A DNA stretch of 64,000 nt, from the NCBI GenBank assembly GCA_023362775.1, contig JALMGJ010000029.1, positions 5,274,768-5,338,767 on the forward strand. Direction: 5' to 3'. Position 1 is the stretch's first letter. Every line of letters starts with the position of its first letter. Below are positions 21,431 through 34,458 of this stretch, piece after piece. The DNA is from Charina bottae. Its lineage: Eukaryota; Chordata; Lepidosauria; Squamata; Charinaidae. Made by a program: the position numbers and the translations under genes. The notes under the pieces are model-generated. The model was not told where the DNA came from, searched no databases, and was given only the letters and a program-made list of their open reading frames with translations.

Positions 21431-21760
21431 TCTGTCACAACTGAGGCGTGTCCAGATTGTGCAGCACAAAGAGCTCTTTATTGGAAGACCCCATAGAGTA
21501 AGCGAGAGTTTGAAAGGCTGCAGGCTAAAGGCAGGCCATTGCGTATATATTACACAATCACACTATTGCTCAATCGCACGATTAGGGAGGATAACCCACA
21601 CACGTTTCTGCAGTCACCAGCATAATGTTCCAGTGGGGGCTAGGAAATTCGACTAGAACTCAACATAAATGCAGCCCTCCACTGCCACAAAGCTGAGGAG
21701 ACAACTGCCGTTTTGAAAAAGTGCACAGGGCCGGCACGGCTGAGCCACGCTGCATGCCCA
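21431..21760 (-). mobile_element. Possible LTR fragment
   Basis: On the minus strand ATATATAC is followed by CCAATAAAGAGCTCTTTGTG and an end CAGTTGTGACA, the order TATA-like, AATAAA, CA end seen in LTRs. The other LTR end is not certain. A MIR-like SINE lies next to it. Confidence 0.35.
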
Positions 21761-21854
21761 GAGTCCTCTGCACAGTGGAATCAAATGCAACTTCCAGATT
21801 GCACACAGCCACACGGAATGCACCTATTTCTTTTACATCTCGCCTCTCCTTGAG

Positions 21855-22020
21855 AAGTTCAAGGCGGTGTGGACAGCAACCCCCTGTCCTTTCAACCCCA
21901 CAACCACCACTCTAGGAGGTGGGCTGCGCTGAGAAAGAATGACTGCCCTAATTCACCCAGGAAGCCAGACACGAACCCTAAAGGCAGCATCTTCAGCACT
22001 ATGCCACGCCGGCTCCGGAG
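21855..22020 (-). mobile_element. MIR-like SINE fragment
   Basis: CACTCTAGGAGGTGGGCTGC...CACCCAGGAAGCCAGACACG resembles the common squamate CORE/MIR-type SINE (GAGGTAGG...GACTGGCCCAAGGTCACCCAG...GAACC). Weak, diverged. Confidence 0.4.
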
Positions 22021-23476
22021 CCCGGTTGCAACTGAAATCAGGAGCAACGTGGCCACGCATTCCAGGATGCACCTACGCTGCCTTTGCCCTGGGCTAGCCC
22101 TGCAAATCACGCCTTTCCTGGAGGACGAGAGACACATTAGGCAAAGACAAGGTCTTTCATTTTACCCTTGGTGAGGTCTCTCCAAAAAGAGGCCTGTTGT
22201 CCAGGCCCCTGGTCCCGTACGTCCTGGTGGTGAAATCCTCCATTGCTTCGCAGGGCTTCTCGAGTCCAGAGCTGAGCAGCCGCGCTCGTCTCAAGACAGA
22301 GTCATGCCTTGTTCCAAAGAGGGCTGAAGCCCACGGGGCGGGCAGAGCACCGGGCAGAGAAAAGGCAGTCTTTATGGCAAATGCATTTCTCCTGCAGCGC
22401 TGGATGCTACAAGCTGGCTGTGGTTCAGCGCCAGGGATCCGGGACTCTTCTCCGAGCCTCAACTTTCTGCCGCATGATCAGCAGCTGAGAAGAGACGAAA
22501 AAGAGCCACAGTGAGAATGAGGCACGCTTCCCTGAGGCCGGGCCAACCGATTAAGGCTCGCTGCCGGAACCAGAAGGCAGGCTGAAGAAGACGCCACCCA
22601 GCTGATTCTCCCCCTGAAGACCTTCCCAGCCACGAGATGGAGAGGATGGGCAGTGAAGGAGCCGAAGGGGCTGCGGACGGGGACCCCTGCCTGGAATTCT
22701 CTCTAACGTTATCAAATGCCTGCAAACGTGGGGCCAGAGGGGTTTCCTAACACGGAACAGTGACATCACCGCCATGGCTTGAAGCTCTGCTATCCTTCCT
22801 ACTACATGCTAAGATTGGTGGGATTAACTTCAGTTAGGGTTCTTTGTTTTGTTCTTTTCTGGCTTAGCCTGTGCTGCGATTGGTTCATCGTGCTGCACAA
22901 GCCCAAGACATTAGCAGATTCAGGAACCTGGTTAAGCATGCTGTGTGAAGGCAGACGGCCTGTTGGGCACTTCCAGGTGGAACTCCTGACCTTGGGTACA
23001 TCAGGGGCCGGACAAGACTGGAACTCACGCCCAGAAGCTGCAACAAATGTGTGACTGTGATCCTACGGATGCACACGGCTTAGTCCTGCACTGTTTCGGG
23101 GGAAGCGTGTCCCGCACAGGCCAGCAGTGAATCCCCGAAGCAGGTGAGCACCTAAGCAGAAAGTGAAAGAAAGGCCTTGCTGACTCCGGGAAGGACTTCT
23201 GAGAAATCAGGTTAGTTTCGGCCCTGAGAACAGAAGCCCCAGGAGTTTAAAATGTTGAAACTTGCCAATTGGTGGATTCGCTTCTGCATTCGCTGATATT
23301 AAGTGCATGGTCAGAGGGACTTCTTTGGAGAGAAGAGAGAGGCTGAATTATTGCTCAAAGAAGTCACGTTCTCTCTCATACCTAGTGTTGCTCAATGTTG
23401 GCTTGCTGGATTAATCCCTATCTTTTCCCCAACCCCTTTGCAATGTTTAACTCTTTCTAAGCCCCTATCTCTAGGT

Positions 23477-23550
23477 CAGTGTTTCTCAACCTGGGCAACT
23501 TGGAGACGTGTGGACTTCAACTCCCAGAATTCCCCAAGCTGGCTCTAGGT
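23477..23550. mobile_element. Half of a palindromic hAT-like MITE
   Basis: CAGTGTTTCTCAACCTGGGC ... TCCCAGAATTCCCC, left half only, same family as 16349. Confidence 0.75.
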
Positions 23551-23689
23551 ATACAGCCACTAGGATGTCCTGCATCCCCAGACAGGGAGGTCCCTTTTTT
23601 TTTTTAAATCAAAACGCCAAAAACTTTCATTCTCCTCCTTCGGACGACTCGATACTCTTATCTCCTCCTCTCCCTCCCTGAAAACAACC

Positions 23690-24260
23690 AGCTAGAAATA
23701 ACTCTTCTCTAGCCAGGGTGCTCCCGCCCCGCCAGCAGAAGCGACACCCTGAATACGGAAAGGAAGACAAACACAAACAGCCGGTTCGGACGCCCCTCTC
23801 ACCCTGCCCTGCTTTCAAGCGCGAGCGCGCGCCGGATTATTGGCCCCACCTGCAGAAATCCCGTCCCGGCGAGGCAGAGAAGCCCCGCGCGGCTGCCGGC
23901 CGCCTCCGAACGCCGCCCCGCGCCCGCGACGTTCCAAAAAGGAATCTTAGCGGCGCCAACGTTCCGTCGCGGTCCCTAACCTTCCGCAGATGCTCCGCGA
24001 GCTGAAAGCAAAACGACCACCGAGCGCGGCTGCAGCAAGTTCCTGCTCGCCGCCGGGCTCTCGGCGCTGTCGCAAACTACCCCACTTCCTCCGCCTACAC
24101 AAATCCTGCCTTCCCCTGCGAGCTCATTGGCCTGATTTCTCCAATCCCGAAGCAGAGAGTTCCTGCACCTTGCTGCAAACCTGGGATGTTGAGCCTGGCG
24201 CCGGGCGGGTTGGGAGGTGCTTAGCAGTTTTCCTTCGCTTTATTATGACTATGGGGGCGA
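23690..24260. promoter_or_regulatory. CpG-rich island, gene unknown
   Basis: A sharp rise in CpG (GCGAGCGCGCGCCGG, CGCCCCGCGCCCGCGAC, GCGGCGCC) between AT-rich flanks is the signature of an unmethylated vertebrate promoter. I could not tie it to any coding exon on either strand. Open frames here (e.g. 23990-24319) are explained by GC content. In mammals the genes beyond MEIG1 are OLAH, ACBD7, RPP38 and NMT2, but I did not find their exons. Confidence 0.5.
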
Positions 24261-24299
24261 CTGCGGCTATTTACTCGGGCAGGGCTTTAATCCTCCGCG

Positions 24300-27200
24300 T
24301 TCTGGGGCTCCTTGTGTAACGCTGGTTCTCATCTGGGGAGCTTCATTTTGCTTCCTGACTGATGCGCAGGCGGCTCAGCAGTCCGCCTTTGATCCGTGGT
24401 ACAGTGAAACCTCCAAGTTCAGGAGCAATGTATCCTCGCATACCAGACGAACAGGGAAAGGCTACCAACTTTGCATACTGCTAGCGTTTATTAGTCACTG
24501 CTGGGTTCAGAATAGATTGTGGTTGGATTTACATAGGGGATGTAAAGAAGACTTTTGGAAGAAGACTTTTTAAAATGGGGGAAGGCAAGCCCTGAGTGCC
24601 CACATCTGTACATAGAGCCTCCTTTCAGAAGATGCAGAGTTGAAAGGTTTGCTCTGATTGGTTGCTGGGCCATCAGCAAGGAGCCGTCCCAGTCCTGGCT
24701 CCTATCTCCGACGAAGCCTTTGGGCTCAGCGGCATTTCCTTCCCCATAAAGAAGGCCCGTGATCAGCTTCGAATGATGCTTAGATCAAGGACGGGTGGCT
24801 TGCATTTAAAATCTGTTGACTTCTGCGGGTGTAAATCAGACCCCTGAGTTACTCTTCCCCTTAGATTTTGCTCTGCCGCAGGGGCCCTTCTCAGGGCTGC
24901 TTCAATCTGATGGGTCCATTAGGCGGTTCAAGGGACAGCAGCTGCACCAGAAGCGGCTCTTGGTATCTCCTCTAATCTTCCAAAGGACCAAACCATCTCT
25001 TGGGTAATGTGGAATTTGTCCTAAAGCACACCCAGGCTCCTGTAATGCCCTTCCACTGAGCTTACGCTTAGTTTTTAGTGTTTATGCAGAACTTGAAATG
25101 ACTCTGATAGAGAGACTGTAGACTGACAATAAAATCTGATAGGTCATCTAGAGATGCCATAGCCAGGCAACAAAAATCTGGATGGTTACGAAGTGCAGCA
25201 AAGGATGAATGTTTTCTGTCTCTCCTAATCATTGTCTAGTGGTCATCTGGATTTTTGCAGGTCAGATCTGGTATAAATCTTTCTTGACTTCCACATTTCC
25301 TCTTCAGCCTGCGTGCATATGCCTGCAACCTTTGCTGGGTGAGTAAAATGAATCGTTTAAGATGGACATTCTCAAATGTTGGGTCCTGAGCGACTTAGAC
25401 GGGGGTCGCAACCTCTTTCTGAAAGCTGAGCGGCTTCGTACAGGCAAAGCAAGTCAAGGTCAAAATTCACTCCCACTTAGCCAGGACCAGTAAAGCAGCA
25501 CTCAGCAAAGAACAAAGCTCGGAGCCAACTTCAAACGATGCGTAACCCTGTGCATTTAGCCATCTGTCAAAGCTACCCAGTAATCATGGTTTTCCAGCAA
25601 CCGGGAACTTCCAATGAGGCACGCAGTATTCTATCTGGAGTGTATATAAAAGTGTACGAATTAGTGACGTTCAGTATTTTTAACCTGTGATTTTAAATGC
25701 CTAGCCTTTCAAAATGGAGCATTTTGTTCAGCGGTAAGAAGAAAGCTAAAGGTGACAATTCAGAGTAGTGCTGATCAAAATAAGCCTAAATCAAGAAAGC
25801 ATGATGGAAGTTACATATCATTTTGTAGCAGATAGTGTTACACCTTCATTGAGCAGTATGGCAGAGTTTGAGAATGCTGAGTTAAGATGTTCATAGAAAA
25901 TTATCCTGTGGGTTTTATGCACCTAATTATTTTTATCCTTCTCTCAGCTTTCTAAAACTTAATTAACCACTTAATTAAATTAGTTTGCTGTCAGTCTAGA
26001 AAGTATTAGTATTAATGTTAGAAAATATTAGAGCAATCTAGGGAAGTATTTCATTGCCAAAAAGCATGATGTAACCCCTAGTGTTTAATGCTGGAACAAG
26101 ATGAAACAAATTCAAGGAGGATAGATAAATTCAGGGAAGACACTATCAGCATTTATTAAAAATTAGCCCTTTTCATAAAAATTACTCTGTTCCACACCCC
26201 TCCCAGCCAAGCTGTTTCCTATTTTCTAACTATTTCTAATTCATTTTTTTCTCACCACTCATCAAAAATTGTACAGGAATTAATTACTGTATTGTTTAGA
26301 TCTAGACTCTACCTTTCTTCCAAGAATTCAGGAAATGCTTGGGTGAGTAACAACACATATGGGACATCATCACGTGTTCCAAACTGTTTTTTCCTAACCA
26401 CTTTCCTACAATTAGTTTCATCAGTCATAGAAAACACCTGCATAGAAATCAATTATTATTTTTTATAGGTATAGCCCACCTTTCCCCAAGGAAATATACA
26501 AAGCATCCTTCCTCCCATTTTTCCCTGTAGGAAAAGGTTGAGCTGAGTGTAACTGGCCCCAAATCATTTTCTGTTCCCAGGGATGTCTGCAGAGGAGCGT
26601 AAAAAAAACCCAGTCAAGATGGTGGCCACGACTGGGCAGTGAAATACTTGCCCCTTTTCCATACGGGTCACACTCTTAAAAGGGATGTGGCTTTGACTGC
26701 TCCTGCCATCATGAATGAATAGATTGATTGATTCAACTTTTTTAAATAAAAACAATCAAAAAAGGAAAAATAAACACAAATTAAACAGATAAGAGATTTA
26801 CAAGCATCATAAGATTAAGTAGATTAAGTATACATTCTCAGAATAATGTTAATTTAGTGCTACATATTTGAATACCTTACGTCATTTTTAAAACTACACA
26901 TCATTATTAAAATTAAGTTAGTATACAAGTATCAGTGACACTAATCAGCACAGTATGAAATATGAAAGCGAAAAATTAGTCTTATCTAGTCAATAAAATT
27001 CCGCCCTTCTTTAACAAACGATCCATGACTTACACGTTAAAACTTGATACAGCATTAAGAGAAACCCAAATTTCAGATGTGGTACAAGCCCATGGGTAGA
27101 ATTACAGCCCAAAAATAGTTTCCATGTTAAATTAAATTCTCTATCAGAATAAATTCTGTAATCAAATATGAGGTTATTTTAGACCTTGGGGCATACTCCC

Positions 27201-27400
27201 ACAACTTAATTTGCCGTTCTTCTACAGAAGAAATTGTATGTATTTTCTGATAAACGTAAAGCGTGCTAGCAGCTTGTAGAAGGATGAATTGCCCTAAAAC
27301 AGAAAAATGTTACATGCAACTATCAAGGTCACCGTTTTTTCCTCTGCAGTGGTCTGATGTCAGCTTAGGCATCTGGGCACTTGCAGAGAAAGGAGGGGGT
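24300..27400. other. No recognisable gene
   Basis: Mostly AT-rich, degenerate sequence. No credible exon or intact mobile element identified. A segment near 26560-26760 shares short phrases with 17930-17990 and may be an old interspersed repeat. Confidence 0.5.
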
Positions 27401-28065
27401 TGTATTTAAAACTCCTTAGAAGCAGCTGCAGGCCGGCCGGCAGGTTTCAGAGGATGTAGAAAAGAAGCCACAGCAGGCAGACAGAAGGAGGGGAGGGGGG
27501 TTCTCCTAGGTTTAGGAGAAGATGCCGCTGGAGCGAGAGGCCACCAGATGATAAATCTTGGAGCAGAGGAGCCAATAGCTGGAAGAGCCAGAAGGCAGAG
27601 GATCCACCGCCAGGGAGAAGATCCAGGAAGGTCCCGGAGACAGCTGGAGCCAGAGAAGGTCCTGCAGGAAAGGTCGGCAGAAAGGAACGGCAGAAGGTGG
27701 CAGAATGAATGAACTCCACGTTGGTTGGTTCAGGTGCTGGAGGACTGGCCAAGAGAGGTTAAGGGGAGAAGCTGCTCGCATTTTTAAACCTGTAGACAAG
27801 TCAGGCGGAAGGAGGGAGCAACTAGCAGCAAAGGGCTTTGTATTATAAGGCAGACACTTAAACCATTCAGTTAAGTTCTGTTAGTATGCCATATAGTTAG
27901 ATTTCTTAGTGTACGTATTCATGCTCGGTCGCTATAGTTATAAACACTTATACACATCAAGTCTAGTAAATATACTTTGCGTTTATCTAGTAAACTATCT
28001 ACACTACACTTATCTTCACTCATTAGCTGCGTGTGTGTGGTTTCTTGTCCATTCCCACCCTCTGA
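27400..28065 (+). other. Possible LTR-like or untranslated segment
   Basis: A TATA-like TGTATTTAAAAC is followed by purine-rich sequence, then a T-rich region ending GTGTGGTTTCTTGTCC...CTCTGACA. The arrangement recalls an LTR (U3-R-U5), but no target duplication or second LTR was found. The minus-strand frame 27752-27447 is low-complexity and not credible. Confidence 0.25.
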
Positions 28066-28791
28066 CACCTCTATCAGCATGTGAAAAGCTAGTTTAGTGT
28101 ACTTTGTAGAAATACAAGGCTTAATAATATTTAATAGAAAGATGGTAGCTTGGAAAAGGAATCCCATGCTTTAGAATTTATCTCATTCTATTATAAATCA
28201 TGTTCCAAAATTGCTGGGCTTTACGACGCTACTTCAAAAAATACAAAAATGGTCCAACCTGATCATTTCCAACAGTTTTTAGAAAATGAATTGTTAATTT
28301 AACCAAAGAATCCTGAAGTGATTTACCATCAGCAAAACACTTTATACCCGTTTTCTCTGAGCGTGATATCCAGATTAAATTTACAGTGAATATTAATTGT
28401 TCTTCCACTGAAATTCCCACTCTTGCATATCACTTTGCTCTGTCTAAATTTTGCATCTATTTAATCATACAATATTTAACTTACTTGATTTCTGAGTCAT
28501 ATTTCACCAATAACTTATAAATAAGGCCCAGCAATGGTCCAAGATTTCTGCTGTAAAGTTTTCAAATTCAGTCATTTTCTGCCTTGTTTTTGTAATTCCT
28601 TCCGAACGATACTGCTTATTTGAAGATATTGGAACTGGTCAGGTGGTTCTGACCAATCTGAACAAAGTCCCAAAAGATTTCATCTTTGTTTTATTGACAA
28701 TTACATCTTGTAATCTGTATGGTTTATTATTTCTCCACTGACCAAATGTCTTTGCATTTGTTAATCCAATATCCTGAAATTGAATTATAAA

Positions 28792-28893
28792 AGGTAAAGG
28801 TTCCCCCCGCACATTTGTGCAGTCGTGTCCGACTCTAGGGGCCGGTGCTCATCTCCGTTTGTTAGCCGAAGAGCCAGCGTTGTCCGAAGACGC
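28792..28893 (-). mobile_element. SINE, 3' portion (split copy)
   Basis: Contains the 3' part of the SINE family (GGTTCCCCCCGCACATTTGT...GTCCGAAGACGCT) and stops abruptly. The complementary 5' portion is at 29884-30089, so this looks like one SINE split by about 990 bp. Confidence 0.75.
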
Positions 28894-29883
28894 TGGTTTT
28901 AAAAGTATGCACTATCTTCTTGTCCTATTTACCTTTTTTTTGGGTCATTCTACAATCAGTTTCTATGGCAAAGCCCAGATGTACCTATGTATTGAATAAC
29001 AAATTACATCCGATTTTATTATAGCTAGAGACATGACATATCACTTCCCTAAGAGATAACAATCCCAACATATACAGAGTCAGGGTGGGGTTTGTTTCAG
29101 GGATCTCCTACATACATTTACTAGTATGCACTGAAATATAATTAAGCAATGAATCATATCAATTTGTATGTTATACCCACCCAACCAACAACCCCTGTTT
29201 TCTTAGCGTTGTCTTAAAATTTTACGGTACACTAAAAATCCCAATGATAATTCAGGCAATAGCAACCCCTACCCAGCCAAAGGATGGCCATCTGTCAACT
29301 TGCAGACCAGATTAGCTCAGCGAGCAATATCATCTGACCATTGTTTCGTACGATGCAGTTTTATTTCAAGTGTGCTAAAAGAAAATGTGTGTTTGTATGC
29401 ATGTCGGTGTGTGTGAAAGAGAGAAGCTGAGAATGAGAAAGCTTGGTATATTCTTCAATTTCTTGCTGGCTTCTGAATGCCTGTGACCAGGTTACACCAT
29501 ATATAGTCCATAATTGTAACTTTTTATTGCTCAGAAGGATAATCTGGACCGTGACCTCATCACATGATCTCAAGGTCTCCAGGTGCCTTTGGTGGCTGAA
29601 AGAGCAGCAAAAGGTTGTCTGCTCCTGCTGTATTGTTAAATGTTGCCAACATTATTACAAAACCTGTTTGTACAATTTCTGACCCAGTGAGGTCACACAC
29701 AGCTTAGCTGGCATGTACTTTAATCCACTGTGCTTGATTAACTTTCATATTTGCACTTGGCCTCAGAACGCAAAAGTTATAGGTAGTTGTCAAGCACATG
29801 GAGCAACGTAGGATAGGAAACGCAGACCACATTCAGTTTGGAGAGAGACAATTCTGCAGGACTGTTAAAGAGACTGTTATAGA

Positions 29884-30089
29884 GACGCTTCTGCGGTCAT
29901 GTGGCTGGCATGACGCACACGGAACGCTGTTACCTACCCACCGAAGTGGTACCTATTCATCTACTCGCATTTGCATGCTTTCGAATTGCTAGGTTGGCAA
30001 GAGCTGGAGCGAGTGCGGGAGCTCACTCCGCACGCAGCACTAGGGATTCGACAAGCCTGGTGTCTTACCCGCTGAGCCACCACGCCCCT
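29884..30089 (-). mobile_element. SINE, 5' portion (split copy)
   Basis: Begins AGACGCTTCTGCGGTCATGT and runs to the tRNA head ...GCTGAGCCACCACGCCCC. It is exactly the part missing from 28792-28893, with AGACGCT repeated at both break points. An internal deletion near the B-box is present. Confidence 0.75.
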
Positions 30090-30094
30090 ATGAA

Positions 30095-31005
30095 ATTGAA
30101 TCATACTGTTGTCTATATTCCATTATCAATTCTAAAGAGTCCACATCTTAACTTTTTCTGAACCTTCCCCTGCAGATCCCCATCACTGCACCTCATTGGG
30201 TCCCCTAGAACATGTGGGAACGTCCAGTGCTGTCAACGTGAACTGCCTTAAAAGTGGATTAGAGACATTCATAGAGCAGAAGGGCTGCATTATGAGGGTT
30301 GACTAGCATCTCCAGAATCCAAGCCGCTCTATCAGCTGCTGCAGAATAAACCCGGAAGAAGGACGCAGGTGGGCCTCGCAGCAGGGTCTGATTAGTACGG
30401 CACAGTACTTCAGATCTGAAGCCAAAAAGATGCTTTGGCGTAGATCGCATCTGACCATGGCTGCATTTTTTCCTGGTCCACTCAGTAATTCTGAGTTAAG
30501 CAGCAACAAGATACTTTGGAGTGGGCTAAGGTGCACTCTCAGCGCTTCCTTAACTCATGCATGTATTTTCCTGGGATTGTGTGGCTACTGTGCAAACTCA
30601 GGAAAAGAAGCAACATTTCTGAATGAGGCACCAACAAGGCAACCCGACCGAAAGCACCTTTTCTGCTTTGGATCTGAAGTGCAGCACATTCCTACTGATT
30701 ATCTCAGGAGCATTATGCTGGACCAGAGTCTTCAGTTGGGCCTAGCACAACTTTTACTTAGGAGACAAATCAGCATTTATGAAAACTCATACACAAACCG
30801 AACATTTAGACTCTGTTCACTCTTGATGCTAAACTATGGTTTGTTAATGCCACTAGTGACCAATTTCATATATGTACAAAGCCACTATTTTTCATTAGAA
30901 TCTATAAGGTTAGCCATACTAGTCAAGTTTACACTACCATTAAGTAATAAGTACAAACCACAATGGTAGGCTTCACACAAAACATTCAGCTAAGACTCAG
31001 CAAAA
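30095..31005. other. Unassigned, contains a 179-codon open frame
   Basis: The plus-strand frame 30430-30969 and minus-strand frame 30536-30303 are open but match nothing I know. The minus reading CAVLIRPCC resembles CSALIRPFC at about 39300 on the minus strand, hinting at a shared unnamed repeat. Not called as a gene. Confidence 0.3.
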
Positions 31006-31007
31006 GA

Positions 31008-31245
31008 GCCAGTTTGGTGTAGTGGTTAAGGCACCGGGCTACGAACCAGGAGACCGTGAGTTCTAGTCCCACCTTAGGCATGAAGCCAGCTGGGTGACCT
31101 TGGGCCAGTCACTCTCTCTCAGCCCTAGGAAGGAGGCAATGGCAAACCACTTCTGAAAATCTTGCCAAGAAAACTGCAGGGACTTGTCCAGGCAGTCTCC
31201 GAGAATTGGACACGATTGAATGGAAATTTACATACATATAAGACT
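31008..31245 (+). mobile_element. Sauria SINE
   Basis: GCCAGTTTGGTGTAGTGGTT (A-box region), GAGTTCTAGTCCCACC (B-box), then TGGGTGACCTTGGGCCAGTC and TTGGACACGATTGAATGG at the 3' end (BovB-like). This is the classic squamate Sauria SINE layout. Confidence 0.85.
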
Positions 31246-32072
31246 CAGCAAACCAAAAACATCATTATTGCTTAATTCAGGGTGTCAACCAGCTAGTTTT
31301 GGTATTTAGCTATTCTTCCATAGCATGGAAATGTAGTGATTGCTTCTAAATGCTTATTCTTTTTAAATCACTGAATACTCTTTCAATTGCTACAATTTTC
31401 TTTCTTGTTCTTTCTTCCTTTTACAGCACTGACTTTTATAGTGTACTCATTGTCAATAGAACAATTTCAGGTTTAAGTCACGTTTGAGCAGCAAAAAGTC
31501 ACTGTTTGAAAAGTTCTTGAAACTTGAACTCCTTGAGCTTGGGGACTCAAATTCTGTTCCCATCCAACTTCTAGTTTGTGGGGAAATTCTTGTATTCTTA
31601 CCTTCTCAAGCATTATTTCCCTTGCACAGAGAACATTATTCAGCCAAGTTACGCTTTTCAAGTCTGATGGGAGAAATGCTTTGTGTCAAATGGATATAGC
31701 TCCTGGAGAAATATGCAGTCTGGCAGGAAGGAAAATAAAAGTACAAAAGGGTTTCAGGGTTTTCCAAATCAATCAGATAAAAAGCTGCAGTGTTTCCTGT
31801 GTTTAACCAGCACTTGATAAAGTCTCTTTGAGAACCACTCAAGATTAGATTAAGTAATTAGTTTAGATTATCAAATATTTTAATCTGGCGAGGCAGTAGG
31901 AAAAGAAACCAGTTTACAAGAAGTGTTCTCTGCACTCTGGAAAAGTAGGAAACCCTTAATTTACTGGATCATTGGTTGTATGACAAAATCATTTCATAAT
32001 ATGAATGTTCACCATATGATGTCCCTGAAATTCTTTACATCCTTCTACCTATCCTTCTTAAATTCTACCAAA

Positions 32073-32395
32073 TGGGGCGCGATGGCTCAGTGGTTAAGAC
32101 GCCAGGCTTGTTGATCAGAAGGTCGGAGGTTCAAAACCCTAGCCCCACGTGATGGAGTGAGCTCCCGCACTAGCCCCAGCTCTTGCCAACCTAGCAATTC
32201 GAAAGCATGCAAATGCAAGTAGATGAATAGGTACCACTTCAGGTGGGTAGGTAACAGCGTTCCGCATGCGTCATGCTGGCCACGTGACCGCGGAGGCGTC
32301 TTCGGACAGCGCTGGCTCTTTGGCTAAGAAACGGAGATGAGCACCATCCCCTAGAGTCAGACATGACTGTGCAGGGGAAAACCTTTACCTATCCT
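32073..32395 (+). mobile_element. tRNA-derived SINE with BovB-like tail
   Basis: GGGGCGCGATGGCTCAGTGG head, GGAGGTTCAAAACCC B-box, tail CAGACATGACTGTGCAGGGG. Full-length, forward orientation, same family as 376. Confidence 0.88.
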
Positions 32396-32819
32396 TCTGC
32401 TACCTTGCAACTTCTTAAAGGCTTTCTCTTTTTCTTCTTTCCAACCCAATGGAATGTTGGAAAGAAACTGCATAAAAGGCCTTGAGGGCTACTGTTCCAA
32501 ACCTGGTTAGAAGAGGGCCAAATTTGTTGCGGCAGAAGCAGCAAGAGGGGCGATGGGGCAGTAGCCAAAAATGCTGCAATTCTTTCATTCTAATCCCCCC
32601 TCCCTCCTGGTCCTGTGACCCAGATAAAATGAGAGAGGAGCATAAGGGAGGTCACCCTTCTGAGTCAACATGAACCCTTGATCAGTTTTTGGTAGAAACC
32701 ACCATGCAACTCCAACTTCCAGGGTTTCCTATGGATTAGGCTCCTTTCTTTAGAAAGAATATATGGTGCAGGACTCCAAAATCAACAAACATTACCAGAC
32801 CTCACCAAAGCCACTAGAA

Positions 32820-32940
32820 CAGTGTTTCTCAACCTTCGGAACTTTAAGATGTGTGGACTTCAATTCCCAGAATTCCCCAGCCAGCCATGCTGGGAGTTGA
32901 AGTCCACGCATCTTAAAGTTGCTAAGGTTGAGAAACACTG
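32820..32940. mobile_element. Palindromic hAT-like MITE
   Basis: CAGTGTTTCTCAACCTTCGG ... AAGGTTGAGAAACACTG, flanked by CACTAGAA and CACTAGAA (32812-32819 and 32941-32948): a perfect 8-bp duplication, supporting hAT membership. Confidence 0.88.
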
Positions 32941-33368
32941 CACTAGAAGCCACTGCAATGGTGGATAAGATACACAGTAAGATACTGGTAAGGAAGGGAA
33001 TACATAAGGAGCCCAGATGATACAAGAATCTGAAATGAGCTCTCTTTGATCATTCTGCTGTCTTTCCGCAACTCCTAAAGAAAGAAGCAAGTTACATGTG
33101 TAGTCAAGGACAAGGCTGCTCCTACACTAAATCAGCCAGTGTTTGTTCCTAAAAAGGTAAGCAGGAAGAGGATGTAATGGTGTCTGTAACCAACTTAATA
33201 TACTGCTTTCTTTCTTGCAAACCTTTGTCTTTTCCTCTAAGAGATCCCCCTCTAGTTAAAGACCAATACAATTTCAAAGCCTTCTTCAGATGTTGGCTTT
33301 TTGCAGCTAATTTGGTATAAAGGGGAAAGTTTTTCAGACAATACTCATGGTTAACTCAGAGTAGTAGT

Positions 33369-33422
33369 AATTTCATTCACATAAGCAAAAGGTACAATTT
33401 CATTCACATAAGCAAAAGGTAC
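33369..33422 (+). repeat. 27-bp tandem duplication
   Basis: AATTTCATTCACATAAGCAA plus AAGGTAC occurs twice back to back without mismatch. Confidence 0.95.
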
Positions 33423-34401
33423 GTATCAGAAAGCAGAAACAATCACACCCCTACTGTAGAATTATTGCAAAACAATCCTATTCATATCTACTCAAAAGTT
33501 TCCCTCTGTATTCAGCTGGGCTTACTTTCCAGCAAAATATGAGGTTGAGCCTCCCATACACAAAGTTATTTTTATGAATTTCAGACTCTTATTTCCGTAA
33601 TATTCCCATGGGACATAACGAGGAGGAGGTAAATAATAACAAGGTGCTTTGTAGTTAAAACATGTATTTTTATTACTGGGAATTGCAGAAATTCAAAGCT
33701 AGGAAATAAATTATAATTATTATGTCTGGACTTTTGCAAGGTCTGAACCTTGACAATCCTCAAAGCACTCTGTCTGTAATGTGTTTTAAAAATTACACTT
33801 TGGAAAAAAGAATAGCTAAGAAGGAAGCCTCTCTGTACATTAGTAAATGCAAATATCGATTGCTATTGTAATACTAGGTGATATAGGCAAGTCAGTCTCC
33901 TGCATTAATCAAACAATTTATACTAATTTACAGAAACCAGATTTAAAAAGAAATTGCCCAAACTAAAATGTAGACTGGTAATGTGGAAGGCACTTGAACT
34001 ACATGTTAGAAAATGCCCACAAAATAGGAGCTATTTTGTGTGAAACTAGACATTAGAAGAGAGAGCTTTTTTCCTTTCATATCCACTGAAGTGGTAAATC
34101 AAATGAAAACAAGCAAGGACTTAAATTGAGTGAGAATTTCCCAGTGGATTTTATCCCTTTGAGATTACCTTCAAGTGTAAGTGATCTAGGAAGGAAGAGA
34201 GGCAGCAATGTTTTTTTTGAAAAGGGAAACTTGTATGTGAACAATGCTCGTGCATGGTGTAGCCTGCCTTTTGTACTAGAACTAAAACGGTCCAATGTGA
34301 GATATTCCTCTTATGCCTTAAAAATCCATTATAACCCAGAATTATTAGGTCATATTGAAAACCTGCATTCCTGTCTTTGTACAAGCAACACTGTGGACAA
34401 A

Positions 34402-34420
34402 GGAGGAGGAGGAGGAGGAG

Positions 34421-34458
<38 letters not shown>
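34402..34458 (+). repeat. Compound (GGA)n(TCA)n microsatellite
   Basis: Six GGA units followed directly by about twelve ATC/TCA units. Confidence 0.95.
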
